A DNA stretch of 32,357 nucleotides from Plakobranchus ocellatus. Taxonomy: Eukaryota; Mollusca; Gastropoda; Plakobranchidae. Positions within the stretch are counted from its first letter, which is position 1, and each line of letters starts with the position of its first letter. Location of the stretch: assembly GCA_019648995.1 (NCBI GenBank), contig BLXT01008186.1, positions 38,018 through 70,374 of the forward strand. The letters run 5' to 3'. The position numbers and the translations under genes were made by a program. Under the pieces are notes generated by a model. It did not search any database and was not told the origin of the DNA. It saw only the letters and a program-made list of their open reading frames with translations. Positions 1 to 11,442 of this stretch are shown here, one piece after another.

Positions 1-468
1 TTTTTCTTTACGTACATTGAAAAGATTAAAAAAAAGTTTTCTTCTTTTGTTTACATCATGATTTAAGGTGAAAACATGCTCAAGAAACTTGAAATCCAGA
101 AAGGGAAAAAGGAATTTTATTGTCAAATGTCTGGTACTCTATTTCTTAATTTATAATAGATCTGATTCATAAAGGAGGCCTAAATGAGTATCTCCTGACA
201 GAAGGTAAATATTCAAAATATTTATATGTTTATGCATAATATTTACAACAATTGTTTGTTTTTTTGTTAGCATGATTGTCTCATTTTGATTTGTTAGTAT
301 CTGCTTTGAAGATTATGTCAAACTTGAACAAAGGGAAAAAAATTTTATAATATCATTATTAATTCGCATTTTATTTTCCTATAGTAAGTTTGAATATAAT
401 TTGTTTTTTCTTTGCTCTTTGTGGACGTGACTTTCATTCTTTGTAAGACTAACTTTGATTACCCACAG
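1..468. other. NIPSNAP upstream intron sequence
   Basis: AT-rich. A GT donor-like site at about 203 follows a short open stretch, but its phase does not fit the exon at 469. I see no supportable gene or repeat. Confidence 0.5.
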
Positions 469-560
469 TTCAAAAATCCAAGATGCTATGCAGCAAAAGG
501 GAACAGAAGCTGTGCTGGCTGCAAGCTTTACTGTTGAAATAGGAGAACAGGACGAAGCCA
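469..560 (+). CDS. NIPSNAP: NIPSNAP exon a (first exon in window)
   Basis: Preceded by the acceptor CCCACAG and followed by GTAAGTGC. Enters with one base finishing a split codon and reads [15 protein letters not shown], then [13 protein letters not shown], the end of the first NIPSNAP domain up to the conserved GxQDxA motif. It ends in phase 1. I found no upstream coding exon with a compatible phase in positions 1-468. Confidence 0.9.
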
Positions 561-3500
561 GTAAGTGCTAGATTGAATTGTTTCACTTGATATATAGTTT
601 ATATATTAAATCTACTGGTACAAATGCTGATGAGAAGACTGTTCTTTCAATTGAAACTATAACTACCTGATTCTCTCTCTAGTTTTTCTTCATTATTTAT
701 TGCAATGTAAAATCAAATTCTGTGGTCATCTGCATATTATTGTTTACCTGAGAGCAGTTCAGAAAAATAGAGATCTGAGGGTAGATTTTTATATGCTGTC
801 ACATTTTTGGAAAAAAAGATATCTTTTTAGCCTAGAAAACAAAATATAATTGCAGCTCCACAAAATAAGTTGAGTAGCAGTCTTGCATGATTGACTTCAA
901 ATGAAATTCATTAACCTTTATTTGTGGAGAACTTTCTATGGATGTGCGATAGACTTTCCATGCATCAAGCATTGGCAATGTTCACTTCTTTACTTTAATA
1001 GTTTTAGTTGATCTCAGGGATGCAAACCTGTATTTCAACTCATTTTATGAGACAGCGGCTCAGTTGGTTTGGGAGATAAGCTTTAGCTACTCCGATGAAT
1101 ATTTTGTTTTAGTCACTTCCTTTTCGTACTATCGTTGAAATTGCTTTTCTTGAAACATGCCTGAAATTTTTATTTTAATCTCTTTCTTCTTTCTGTTTGA
1201 GCTCTTTAAATAACTTATGTTTATGGTGTTCACCAGTTCATATTTGGGAGTACCCTGGAGGTTATCCAACCTTGAACCATGCCAACACAATCTACAGGAC
1301 AGATCAGGTACATAGTTTTTGTTGTTTGTTTTTCTATCTTAATGTGGCTTACGGTTTAGTGTCTGAGTGTCTGGCATTGAACCAGAGTAGCCATACTTTT
1401 TTTTCTCTCCCCCCCCCCCCTTTTTAAGAAATGTGCAAGCTTAAAAAGCAGGAAATCTACAATTTGAGAAATTTTCACTATATTCAGTGTTAAAGAACAA
1501 ACAATTTTCCAAAAATTGTTTCTGTGCAATATATTGTCCATAAAATGAATTGAAGCCATTGAGTTTCTACATTATTTCTATATCCTGTTTTCCTTTTTTT
1601 AATTATTCATGGGGGGTTTTATACCCTTCATTCAAGCATTCATTAAATAGTGTATTTTATTGTCATATTTCAGTAACTTTGCTAGAGGATCTTCAAAGCA
1701 AACATTATTGTAATATATAATCTATCCCTGCCAACTTTTGTATGCATCTCATTCATAAGTGAAATTTTTTTCCATTGATTTTGCTTTCTTTTTTTTTTGC
1801 TTTTTTTTTAATGATTTGTTAAAATGTTTTGTCTAATCAGGACTTCCTGGATCTGCGCAAACACAGAAACACCTTGCTTAGGTCCCGCAGAAATCAGATT
1901 TTGTTGGCATTCAGTTTCTGGCCTCACATTGCTCCACGAGATGGCTCAAACATTTATGAGCTGCGTAGTTACACCCTCAAGGTAAAAACAATCTAAATTA
2001 CTAATCGTAAGACTTTTTAGTCTTAAGTAAGTTAGCTTTTTTTCAGGAAATAAAAAGTAAAAATTGTATGTTTTGGAGAAAAACAACCAAAGATGCTAGA
2101 AAAATAGCAAATAACTTTTTTTTTTATGGAAAGAAGTACTCTGATGGTTTTTCTTAGCAACAATCATTGCTTTAACAATGAAAATTTTCAAACCAATGGT
2201 ATAACAATCCACTACACAGCAACATGATGGAGAGTACAGTAGAAAAGGATTAGAGGCAGAAATTTGATGAATGACATGAAAGACTTGACTGAATTTCAAC
2301 AACATTTTTGAAATCTCACACAAAAATCAAGAAGTAGGAAATGTTGCAAGTCATTTTCAATGGATGCTCAATAGCTGACCTTACTATCAATCATCCAGGT
2401 GCTCTTATACAAAGAAAAAGAAGTGATTTGAAAATATATGTGTATGTATATATAAAGAAAAGGCCTGGGAGGTGGGGGAGAGAAAGGGTACGAATAGTCT
2501 TCAGAAAATATATACAAGTTTCTTGGTTATTCAGTGCCACCTTTTGCAGCACAAAATTTTGTCACTTTACTACTTTCCTTGTGTAAGTAAATCTACTAAA
2601 AATAATGATCAATTTTATCTTTTTCAAGTACAAGACAATATTCTCTTTCAAAATATGTTTGTTTATTGTCAGAATTGTGTGACCTACGTATTGGAAATGC
2701 TTTTGAGACACATAATGCACATACGTAGTGAAAGAAAAATGTGAATTGCAAACCTTTCCACTGATTTCAACTATATAGTTTAAGTTTTCTTTTTTTGTTT
2801 TTTGAAAGCCAGTTCATTAAGATAGTAAACAAATTGCATTAGATTTTAAGATATGATAATTTTTTAATTGAAATTTTTAAATAAGATATGAGTTGCCTGA
2901 TCTTTTGTTATGTTCACGACAGGCAAATATATCCTATTTTTTTACCTGTACTATTTTTTATTTTCTTTTATTCAATTCTGAGCAAAATCGATCTCTAACT
3001 ATTAAGAGTTTTTTCCCCTGTCAATTGTTTCAGCCTGGTACAATGTACGAATGGGCTAATTGCTGGTAAGTTTTAGTCTCATTATGGCTATTTCATACAC
3101 TCTGATTTTATAATAACAAGACATTTTTCATTTCTTAGAGTACGGGCTGATTCATAATTACATGGAGTCTATTTAAATCAACATTTATGGAACCATAGAT
3201 TTAACTTGCATTTAAGCAGATTTTTCGTGTGAGGAGGCTTTCATTAAAAAAAGCTATCTGGCCCTTGTATTATTTTTGGCTCAACCGTTTTGGTTAAAGT
3301 AGATTCTACAGCATTATAAAATTTTATTTATGTCCATGTTTCGTGTTTCTCTTATTGAAATGAAATGACAAAAAATTCCTAGATATCATGTTTCAAATTA
3401 ACAAATTTCAATCCATTCCACGAAGTTGAACAGAAGGGCCATTCCATGAAATGTCAACCAGTAGGTGAAAAATTTAAATTGATCACAGAGACTAAAAACT

Positions 3501-6500
3501 TGGTTTTTTTTATATGACCAAATGTTTATTCACACACTTGTTCATACAAGTTTTAGGGGAAGCTGGATATTGTTTGGTTTCAATCTTTGAAGAAATTGAT
3601 GACAGAATGATTTACACTAGATTGCTTGATTTTCTTGGAGTAACACATTCTCAGACACTTTGTTCATGTTAGCTGTAACACTAGAGGTCTTATTTATGTA
3701 GAGCAACCATTTTTGTACACAAATATATATAAACTATGTATGAAACTCCTTATTTGATTTGTCAGTTACACAAAAAAATCTTGCAGAGTAGTCTTCAGAT
3801 GTAAGACACATCACATGGAATGGCCCTAAACAGCATTAAGAAAGAAAAGTTTTTTATGCTACTGTGCATTTCTTTATAGTAAATGCCTGATATGAGATAA
3901 AATGTAATAATTTAAGTCCACAACAATTAAGTGTTTGAATTATGGAAATTACTAAAGTTCCACTGTGTACCCCCATTATTATATGCACATCTTTTTAAAG
4001 CTCATTTTTTCCCTTTAAACAACCGTGGCAGGCATATTTTGCATCATCAGGACTTTCAAAAACTTCATGGCATATCTACACTTTGCCTGACTCAAGCAGC
4101 TTTGCCAAACTAAACATGTTATTCTGTTAACCCTTTCTGCAGTAATTGTCCATTTGCAGCGAAGAAGAAGCAATTGTCTGTTCCATTTGCAATTATCGTC
4201 AAGCATTCTCGGCTAAGTTACAAAATGACCTTCTACATCTGTTGTGTCCCAGGGCAAAAGGCATCAAGCATCGGCAAACTAACAATGAGCCTGTGGCTGG
4301 CTTTTTTACTCAGATTGGCAATGTGTATATGGTAGAGCATATGTGGGGTAAGTTATCGATCAAGGTCCTCACCAAGTTTTGAAAAATGCCACAACTGCAG
4401 CAGGTTTTGCTGGGGCCACAAATGCATCGCTTGTTGCCCTTTTTGCTTTAGTTGTTTGTTTTTTTTTGTTGTTGTTGTTGTTTAACCAGTTTCATGCTTC
4501 AGCCTTCACAGTTTCCTGCCTTCTGTTTATTCTTGCAGCTTATTTTTGTTGCTGTTGTTGTTGCATTTTAGGTTATTTTGAGACCAGTCTAAATGAGTTG
4601 AATATTGGGTACAATGGAGTTGTTAACTGAAAAGTAATAGTTTGCCATTCTTTATTTTTAAAAAAACAACAAAAAACAGGTTTTAAACATGTATGGAGTT
4701 AGTAAATAGTAAATATAGCTCTTTACATTTTGGTACTTTTTCGGGTTTTTTTGTAAGGCAAATTGATCAAGGTATCCATTTACTTGCAAAAGCTAACTCA
4801 TTTGGACTTTTATTTGTTATTGTTTTTTAATGGTTTTGTTCACATATTTGTTCTTGTTATGGCTGTATATCATAAGTTATAACACAACACGTTGACCAAC
4901 TTCTTTTTATTATGGTCTGTATTTCACAAGTTAGATTTCTTCCTAGATTGAAATTTCAGGGCTGCAAACAAGTTACAGATATTCTCTTTGCTTGCTTCTT
5001 GTTTGCTTATGTTTGTTTTAACCCCCTTGTATCATGCAGAGTAACCAGCTTGCAGCTTCTGTTTTTGTTTTTAAGTTGTTTAGCAGCATGTTAGATTTCT
5101 GTCCTTTCCGAAGTTTTCATCACTGGTAAGCTGGAAGTTAAAATTTGTAAAGAGAGAAGGCAAAGCTTTTTTTGTTTTTTTCCATGAAGATTTTCTTTCA
5201 GCCCAAAAGTCTGAAAAACTAACTGCAAAGATCCATTTTGCTATTCCCCTCCTTCCCCTCCTGCTGCTGCCCCCACCTCCCCNNNNCTTTTTTTTTTCAC
5301 TCCTGATCCATCCAAATCTTTTTCTATATCAATTGCTTACATAAGCTGAAAAAAAGTTGCAATCTGGGATTTTTGCCATTTGAGATCCTGGCAGTGCATT
5401 TTTTGTTCCTTCCACCATTTTTTTTTTCTCATTTATATTTTTTTATCTTGTTGAGATGTAATGTGTTGAAATCAATGCAAATGAATCAAATTTTTTATCA
5501 TATAAAAGTGTTTTTTTTTTTCAGACTAATTTTCATTTTTTTCCCTTATATTTTTATAAGAATTGACACTAGGGTAACAATTTTCACAATTGGATACAAT
5601 TAATGTAGGTAAACCTTCGGAGCCTTGAATTTTTTGGCCTATGTTCTGTTTGCATTGGTTTTTTCTATATTTGATGTTCTTAAAGCTTTAACTTCATAAG
5701 CTTAACTTTTAATTATGTGTTGATTCACTGAGATATTTGATTTTTCTTTTACAGTAGAAAGCTTATAGTTGATTTTATACGATTATTATTATTATATTCG
5801 CTAACATTTTTTTTCCATATTTTTAAAACTAATTCTAATCAGTGTTTTATAAAAAAAAGTATTTTATTTTCAGTAGATGTCCAATCTGTGGGGACAAAGC
5901 ACTTTCTCACTGCTCAATATATGTTGTATAGGCCTACATTACATACGTACAGCACCAAGAATCACATCGGTCTGCACCTAATATTTTATCTGTTAAATGC
6001 CATTGTAGCCTGTTTAGTTTCTTTAACGTCTGCTGTTCCTCAGTTATCCTCATTGCAGGTGCACATGTTGCTTTACTGGCGGTGGGTTTTTTGTTGCGCT
6101 TGTCAAATGAAATGCACCACCTATTGTGTCAATGTCTGAGTCTATATCAGATAATGCATTTTATTTGGCCATGGCAATTTGGGTAAAGGTACAGGTGTAG
6201 TGGTCATAATTTATTATAAGATACTAATATTGGTGCACGGAACAGTCGTTCATTGGGTCGCCTGTATCTTGGTCTGGCCGATCAATAATTGCTGTGGGTT
6301 CAGTGCTTGTGACAGTTGGCTGCTTTGGTTCTGTGGTTTTCGCATAATGGGGCAAATCATGAAAATCATTGCAATGTTGGACTCCACTTTTCTGCAGTAA
6401 TGCCCGATGCTTATTTAAGCATTTATATAATTTTTATTTCAGTCTTGCTAGTTAAAAAAAAAAAAAAAATTTATTCCTTTGATTGAAAAGTTACTTGCCT

Positions 6501-9500
6501 CTTAAATGGCTGAAAAGTAAAGGAAAAATTTTAAAACCTTAGGACTTTCTTTTCATGACAAAATCTCTCTTAAGTTATTTTTATTCTTTGCCTCAGATAT
6601 GGTGAAAACATACGAACGCTTCATCCAATTGCATTTGCTTACAAAAGTTTTGCTTTGCATACTTTGTGCATTCATTCATTACTACAGAATTTTTGTTTGT
6701 TTTATTTTTTTTTTGATCTTGCAGCTAACCCAAATGATTCTGTCCTACCCCCCCCGAGCTTTATACAATTTACATTTTTTTTCCTGGCTGAAACTATGAG
6801 CTACTCCTGAATTTTAGGGTGCACAATAGAGCATGTCTCCATACGCATGCACACTCAACTATAGTTTTTGTCACAGGGCAGAGAAACTCCTGGCTGCATC
6901 TTGAAGTTCCACTTACAATAGGCTTTTACAAGTATTTATATTACTTTTCTTCACAAGGGCGCGGGGTATTCAACATAGGAAGGAAAATAACGAGCCCGTG
7001 GCGGGTTTTTTCACTCAGTTAGGTCAACAGTTCACAGTGCATCACATATGGGGTAGGTACTAAACTTGCCAGTAAGGCCAAACATTATTAAGGCAACACT
7101 ATGAAAAAATTGTGAGATTTCACCTGCACCCATAATTTGTCTTAGGTTTGCCTTACCACTTTTGTGCTTAGTTGAAAAAAAAAATTTGAAACCATACAAA
7201 TATATCTTTTTTTAATTACACCCATGTGCTTTTCAATGTTTTGTGGGATGACCATGCTAGGAATTCGATCCATAAATGAAAAAAGCCTCTATACAGTAAA
7301 ATGTGAACTGTCTTTTTATTTTGATCCCAAAATTTTCTAATTGGAATTTTATCCAAAAAAAAAAAAAATACTTCAGGCTAAAGATATCAAATGGTCTTAG
7401 TGGAATATGTACAAAAATGTTGGGTTTGCGGTGTTAAATCTCCATGATTTTTAAGGAAAAGTTATTAGTTAAAGTGCAAATTACAAAACGCTGCCATTAA
7501 AAGTAGTGAGTAAATTCAGGCAGGTAATTTTATTTTGTGGAATTTGCTCGCTACTGGTTCAAAGTATGTCCAGGTCATTTTGGTGGTTCCAGCACGGCAA
7601 ATTGAAGTGATTTTTCAGCTGAAAAGTATCAAATGGCCCAGATTGATGGAAGCTATCAATTCTTATCTTGCATTCACTCTTAAAGCAACACAAGTCTTAT
7701 AGCTTTTCCTCACTAGTTGTCATTTCATTTTGCTAGCTGAGAGGATGCATTTGTTAGTTTGTTGTTTTTTTGTTTGTTTTTTTTTTTCTGTAGAGCCAGT
7801 CTACAATAAGATGATCTCAGGCTTTCAGGCCTTTGAGGCCAGGCCACCTGGGGCAGGGTTGCGTTTGTTATAAAAAAAAAAAGATTTGTTATACCCAGTA
7901 GAAAGTAATATGGCAAGCCCTTGCCCAGATACAATTTAATTTGGTCTTTCTAGCTCTTGATATGACCTTTCTTTATGAAACAAGTTTCATCAGACAGATT
8001 TACCTACTCTTACCATTTAAAGGTATAAGCTATCTTTAGCTATATACATTAACTTATCTTACCATCAGATGATATTATCCTATATCAACAATAATGAATA
8101 TGACAGGTCCTTCCTATAAAAAAAACTATTATTACAGTAACCTACCAGTAATAAACCTCACTTTTACACACATAGGGCACCATTGGTATTTTATTTTTCC
8201 TCATAATTGAATGACAATAATTGCTAAAGAAGAAAAAGCAATTAAACTCAATAGCCTATATGAAATAATAAAGTTGTTCATTTAAGAAGGATTGAATCCC
8301 CATTTCTTTTTATGAACTAGCTTGTAACATTTCCTTTCTCACTTTTCTTTTATTTAGTCGTTATTGTTAACAATATTTGTGATTTTTTTTTTTTTTAAAT
8401 ATAGTTTCCTTTGTGTACTGACATAAGATTTACGTAAAATTCTTAATCTGTAGTTGAAAACAATTGGTTTCTTCTAAAAAACGTTTGTATACTTTTTAGT
8501 TGTGACATTTGATGTTTGTTAGTCAAAATTTCCTATTTAGTTTTTAGTTTGCTTGTGTAATTTGTTTTGGGTTTTAATTTCCTGACATAATGAGGCAAAT
8601 AAAAGTTTGGAAAAACTGCACCTGATGCTTACGAAAATTTTTTTTTGCTTTAAAATGTTTTTAAAAATACTTGAAAACTTCTTTCCTGGTAAAGACTAAA
8701 TGTAACATATGTATTTTTCACTATTACATATCTGACAAGAAAGAGCCTTAGGATTTGTACAAATATTTCTAATTTGTTCTAGTTTCAAGGCGTAAGTTTT
8801 AAAGTCATATTGTTTTATATAATTTAACGTTATGTGAAAATGTATGTTTCTGTGACTATGCTTTTGTTTGTAAATGATGCGATGTAGTTTTTTGCACCTT
8901 TTGTTTCATATTGTTGTATAAATGACGAATTTCACATTGTCTGATTGTTTCATAAATATTGGTTCCTGCCACATTCTTCTTCCTTGCCTGCAGAGTCTTT
9001 GTGTGCATGGCTGCCACTGGTGCATAATTTTGAATGTTGTCTAGTTTCACTGTTTGTTTTTATCTAAGTGCTAGTGCATTCTGTTTCTGAAACTTGAAAG
9101 ATTCTCCATTTCTCACTGGCCTCCTCTAACTTCTTTATATTTCTGTCTGTGCTTTAGAATCTTTAGGGACTTACATTAATTTTGAGATTGGATTTTCTAG
9201 TTTTACTTTGCGTTCATGCAGTTTTGTTGACATTGAAAAAAATATTGAGCTTAAATAAACACTATATATTTCTTCACCTTTTTCTTTTTTTTAAAGGGCA
9301 AGGATTAAGATGTGGAAAGGTTAATCAAAGAACCACACCTGTTGGGAGTCCCTCTAATTATTTTTAAATGCCTAATTTAAATTGGTTGAGTTAGTGAAAA
9401 ATGCTAGTTCTTTTTCCATCTTTTTTGTTTTCTTTGATTGTTATGATATTATTTTTTTTATTAGTATTAGTAGTAGCAGCTCATTATCTTAGTTCATGGT

Positions 9501-10526
9501 CAATTATTTCACCAAGACTCTAAGCAATATTTAATTTTTAAAAATTGTTCATCTGAAAAAGGCAAAAAAGCAATTTTTTTTGGTTGCATCATATAATGAT
9601 TTTCATTTTAGTCATGGAGAAAGGCTGTTTGCTTAAGGTTCATGGAAATATATAGAGAGCTTATTTTTGGAACAGCTGTGAGCTGTTACTTTTCTCCCTA
9701 TTTTACTTAAGGTCTTTAAAAGTAAGTTCTACTGCTAATGTGTGTTTTCATCTTTGTTCTTGCTGTGGAACAGCCTACAAAGATCTCCAGACGCGTAAAG
9801 AGACCCGTGAGGCTGCTTGGCACAGACCAGGCTGGGACGAATGTGTGTCCTACACAGGTAAGGCTTACATTGGGGAAAAGACTGGGTTCCCTTCAATACA
9901 ATTGTATTTTTCGTTTTTTAACCTTTCACTTGCTATGTATTTGTTAATATTTTGAATGAAGCAGGCTCTTTCATTATTTTGAATTATCTAAATGGACTAT
10001 AGTGGGGCCAGTCTTTCGTGTAATTAGTGTTTGGTAGACTTTAGAGGACTCGAGACAATTATAACAGAATTTTACCAGAAACAGCCTGGGTTCTGTATTT
10101 CATCAGAAAATCTGGGAATATGGCATTTTATGGTTTTAAAAAATTGCCTAAAAAAAAAGTGATTTGACCAAGCCCTACTTTTCAGCAATGGGGCATTCCT
10201 ATCTTTGGTGATGTGTTTGCATTCATTTATTCCCACTGATTGACTTGATGTGACTGTTATTGGAATCTTTAAACCAACTTTATCAGAATGAAAAGAGCTA
10301 GTAAAATATGGTGGTAGGAACATCGAAATCAGTCCTGAGACAGATAGCACTGTATGAAAAACCAAACAGATTTGATTGTAAAGGGGTGGGTCGTTCAGTT
10401 CAAAAATGAGTCAACAATGATCATGTTTTCTTTTCTTCTTTTTTTTCTCTCTTTCTCCCAGTTCCTCTGATCCGATACATGCAGTCCCGCATTCTGATCC
10501 CTACGCCTTTCTCCCCACTGCAGTAG
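469..10526 (+). CDS. NIPSNAP: NIPSNAP1/2-like mitochondrial protein, 3' part of gene
   Basis: The NIPSNAP family are DABB-fold (dimeric alpha/beta barrel) proteins imported into mitochondria; vertebrate NIPSNAP1/2 act in mitophagy signalling. Exons join in one frame: 469-560, 1237-1307, 1841-1981, 3034-3065, then either 4253-4347 or 6958-7052, then 9774-9857 and 10462-10526. They encode 192 residues after a split codon, ending at TAG. Family hallmarks seen: [87 protein letters not shown] and SRILIP ending FSPLQ. This matches NIPSNAP1/2 rather than the divergent NIPSNAP3/4 type. All junctions are GT-AG and phases agree. The first exon here starts in the first NIPSNAP domain; the targeting peptide and start codon are upstream of the window. 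The gene converges with DRC2. Odd feature: the fifth exon is duplicated. Confidence 0.95.
1237..1307 (+). CDS. NIPSNAP: NIPSNAP exon b
   Basis: Acceptor CACCAG, donor CAG|GTACAT. Encodes [18 protein letters not shown] and IYRTDQ; the HxWxYxGGYP core is the most conserved motif of the family. 71 nt, phase 1 in and phase 0 out. Confidence 0.93.
1841..1981 (+). CDS. NIPSNAP: NIPSNAP exon c
   Basis: Acceptor TAATCAG, donor AAG|GTAAAA. 141 nt, 47 codons in phase 0, from [19 protein letters not shown] to [12 protein letters not shown]. It spans the link between the two NIPSNAP domains and the first strand of the second. Confidence 0.95.
3034..3065 (+). CDS. NIPSNAP: NIPSNAP exon d (32-nt small exon)
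   Basis: Acceptor TTTCAG, donor CTG|GTAAGT. Encodes [10 protein letters not shown] plus two bases of a Trp codon; PGTMxEWxNxW is invariant in NIPSNAP1/2. The split Trp codon fixes the phase that both copies of the next exon must meet. Confidence 0.92.
3434..3828. mobile_element. MITE with terminal inverted repeats, 395 bp
   Basis: The left end reads AAGGGCCATTCCATGAAATG and the reverse complement of the right end reads TAGGGCCATTCCATGTGATG. Both are flanked by AACAG (3429-3433 and 3829-3833), which may be a target-site duplication. There is no transposase, so this is a non-autonomous DNA element inside the NIPSNAP intron before exon e1. The superfamily is not clear: a 5-bp duplication could also be the remnant of a longer one. 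Confidence 0.65.
4253..4347 (+). CDS. NIPSNAP: NIPSNAP exon e1, alternative copy 1
   Basis: Acceptor TGTCCCAG, donor G|GTAAGT. 95 nt, entering in phase 2 (its G completes the TGG of exon d) and leaving in phase 1. Encodes [16 protein letters not shown] and [15 protein letters not shown]. Relative to vertebrate and fly proteins it is the more diverged copy: the usual VHH(L/I)W reads VEHMW. Joining it to exon 9774-9857 restores W-AYKDLQ. See the finding on mutually exclusive exons. Confidence 0.9.
4348..6957. other. Intron between the duplicated NIPSNAP exons
   Basis: 2,610 nt between the two alternative exons. Holds TTG microsatellites at about 4468-4482 and 4548-4566, a C/T-rich tract ending in four N (5283-5286), and many T-runs. 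A short NR-zinc-finger-like reading near 5880 is treated as a weak finding. No gene recognised. Confidence 0.5.
6958..7052 (+). CDS. NIPSNAP: NIPSNAP exon e2, alternative copy 2
   Basis: Acceptor TTCACAAG, donor G|GTAGGT. Exactly 95 nt with the same phases as the copy at 4253-4347. Encodes [16 protein letters not shown] and [15 protein letters not shown], 20 of 31 residues identical to copy 1 and closer to the family consensus (WAR, VHHIW). Thirteen of the 20 identical residues use different synonymous codons, so it is an old, constrained duplicate rather than an assembly artefact. Confidence 0.88.
7053..9773. other. NIPSNAP intron e2-f
   Basis: Apart from the SINE fragment at 7786-7852, this 2.7-kb AT-rich intron shows only homopolymer tracts. 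No additional copy of the duplicated exon or other coding exon was found on reading it. Confidence 0.5.
7786..7852 (-). repeat. Truncated SINE copy
   Basis: The stretch containing GATCTCAGGCTTTCAGGCC, flanked by GCCAGTCTACAATAAGATGAT, matches the reverse complement of the 3' half of the SINE at 14995-15150 with a few mismatches. Only the tail half is recognisable; the pol III promoter half is missing. It lies in the NIPSNAP intron before exon f. Confidence 0.6.
9774..9857 (+). CDS. NIPSNAP: NIPSNAP exon f
   Basis: Acceptor GGAACAG, donor ACAG|GTAAGG. Encodes [17 protein letters not shown], then [10 protein letters not shown], and leaves in phase 1. The WHRPGWDE segment resembles the fly form. 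If it were joined directly to exon d, a TAA would follow after eight codons. Confidence 0.95.
10067..10119. repeat. Dispersed repeat fragment, copy A
   Basis: Shares a degenerate stretch with 28166-28227 in the same orientation: GAATT(C/T)TACCAGAAA near the start and ATCA(C/G)AAAATCTGG near the end, with small indels between. Probably fragments of one interspersed element family. It lies in the last NIPSNAP intron. Confidence 0.4.
10462..10526 (+). CDS. NIPSNAP: NIPSNAP last coding exon
   Basis: Acceptor TCTCCCAG. Encodes [20 protein letters not shown] then Q and TAG at 10524-10526. The invariant family C-terminus (SRIxIPxxxSPLQ) is intact. Confidence 0.95.
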
Positions 10527-11442
10527 GGGAGATGCTGAGGGTTTTAGCCATGCCATATCCTTGAAATACTGAACGTCAAACTGATTATATTGGTGTTCAG
10601 CCCTTGTGTGTACTGTAGGTGGGGGCTGGTAGGAGAAAAATGAGTGGGGCAGATGTCGTATTGTGTTTGTAGGTGTGCTATATTTCAAAAAGGTGATGGA
10701 GGTTATTTGTTTACATCATTTTTTGTTTTGTTTTTGTGTATGTTTTTTATTTTTTATTTTATGGCCAGCAGGTGGTCTCTTGTGAATCAAGTCAAGCATT
10801 GGGAGTCAGGAAACCTGTATGGTGTTTTGTTATTTATTCCTTGAAACGTTTATAATGAATATTGCTGGAAGAATAAGCCTTTAGTTCATGAATCATAGTA
10901 TGATCCTAATACCCTACTTGTTGCAATGGTTAGCATATCATGCAAGAAAAGCTCAATTTTTTTTGTTTTTTTTTTATCTTTGAAGTTTCATAACTGAAGC
11001 TTTATGAACATTTTTAATCTGCTATTAAACGAAAAGGTAATTCAATTGGGACATACCTTTGATTTAAAACTAATTACATTAAGAATCTGCTTCATTTGTA
11101 GCATTTGAAGAAAAGGAAGATGGAAGTTTTGGAAAAGCTTATGGAAGAAAATTTAAGAAGCACAGTTATGGCAGTAACGTAGATTTTATTACTGGGCCCC
11201 AATTATTTTCATCAGTACCGGTAGTGTCACAAGGAAAAAGCTGGCAGGTGCCTTGTGAAGATTCTTTTATTTCTGTAGTTAATTTACTGTATTTAAAAAG
11301 GACTGCTTTTCTTTGATTCCCTCCTTTTCCTACTGTTAGCCAGCAGGAATTTCATTGTACAAGTTATTAATTAATGGGTGATGAGGTTTAACAATATTTT
11401 TTTGTGATATCCAACTTTTGGTTTGGTATTGTTTATTTTTTT
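10527..11442 (+). other. NIPSNAP 3' UTR and flank
   Basis: Follows the TAG stop. Contains an ATTAAA at 11024-11029 and an ATG-less open stretch (11083-11316) preceded by a usable acceptor, discussed as a possible alternative last exon. Transcript end is not certain; AATAAA signals occur at 11943, 12044, 12269 and 12583. Confidence 0.5.

Larger units (their letters stand above)
561..3033. other. NIPSNAP introns a-b, b-c and c-d
   Basis: Three introns (561-1236, 1308-1840, 1982-3033), AT-rich with T-tracts. A run of ten C at about 1411-1420 is the only striking low-complexity tract. No other features recognised. Confidence 0.6.

Noticed and set aside
161..202. Possible upstream NIPSNAP exon ending before GTAAAT
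   Set aside because: The frame that is open there ends in phase 1, while exon 469-560 requires phase 2; the phase-2 frame has a stop.
4379..4630. 83-residue hydrophobic open frame after exon e1
   Set aside because: The hydrophobicity comes from T-rich intron sequence and TTG repeats; it has no homology I recognise and no splice support.
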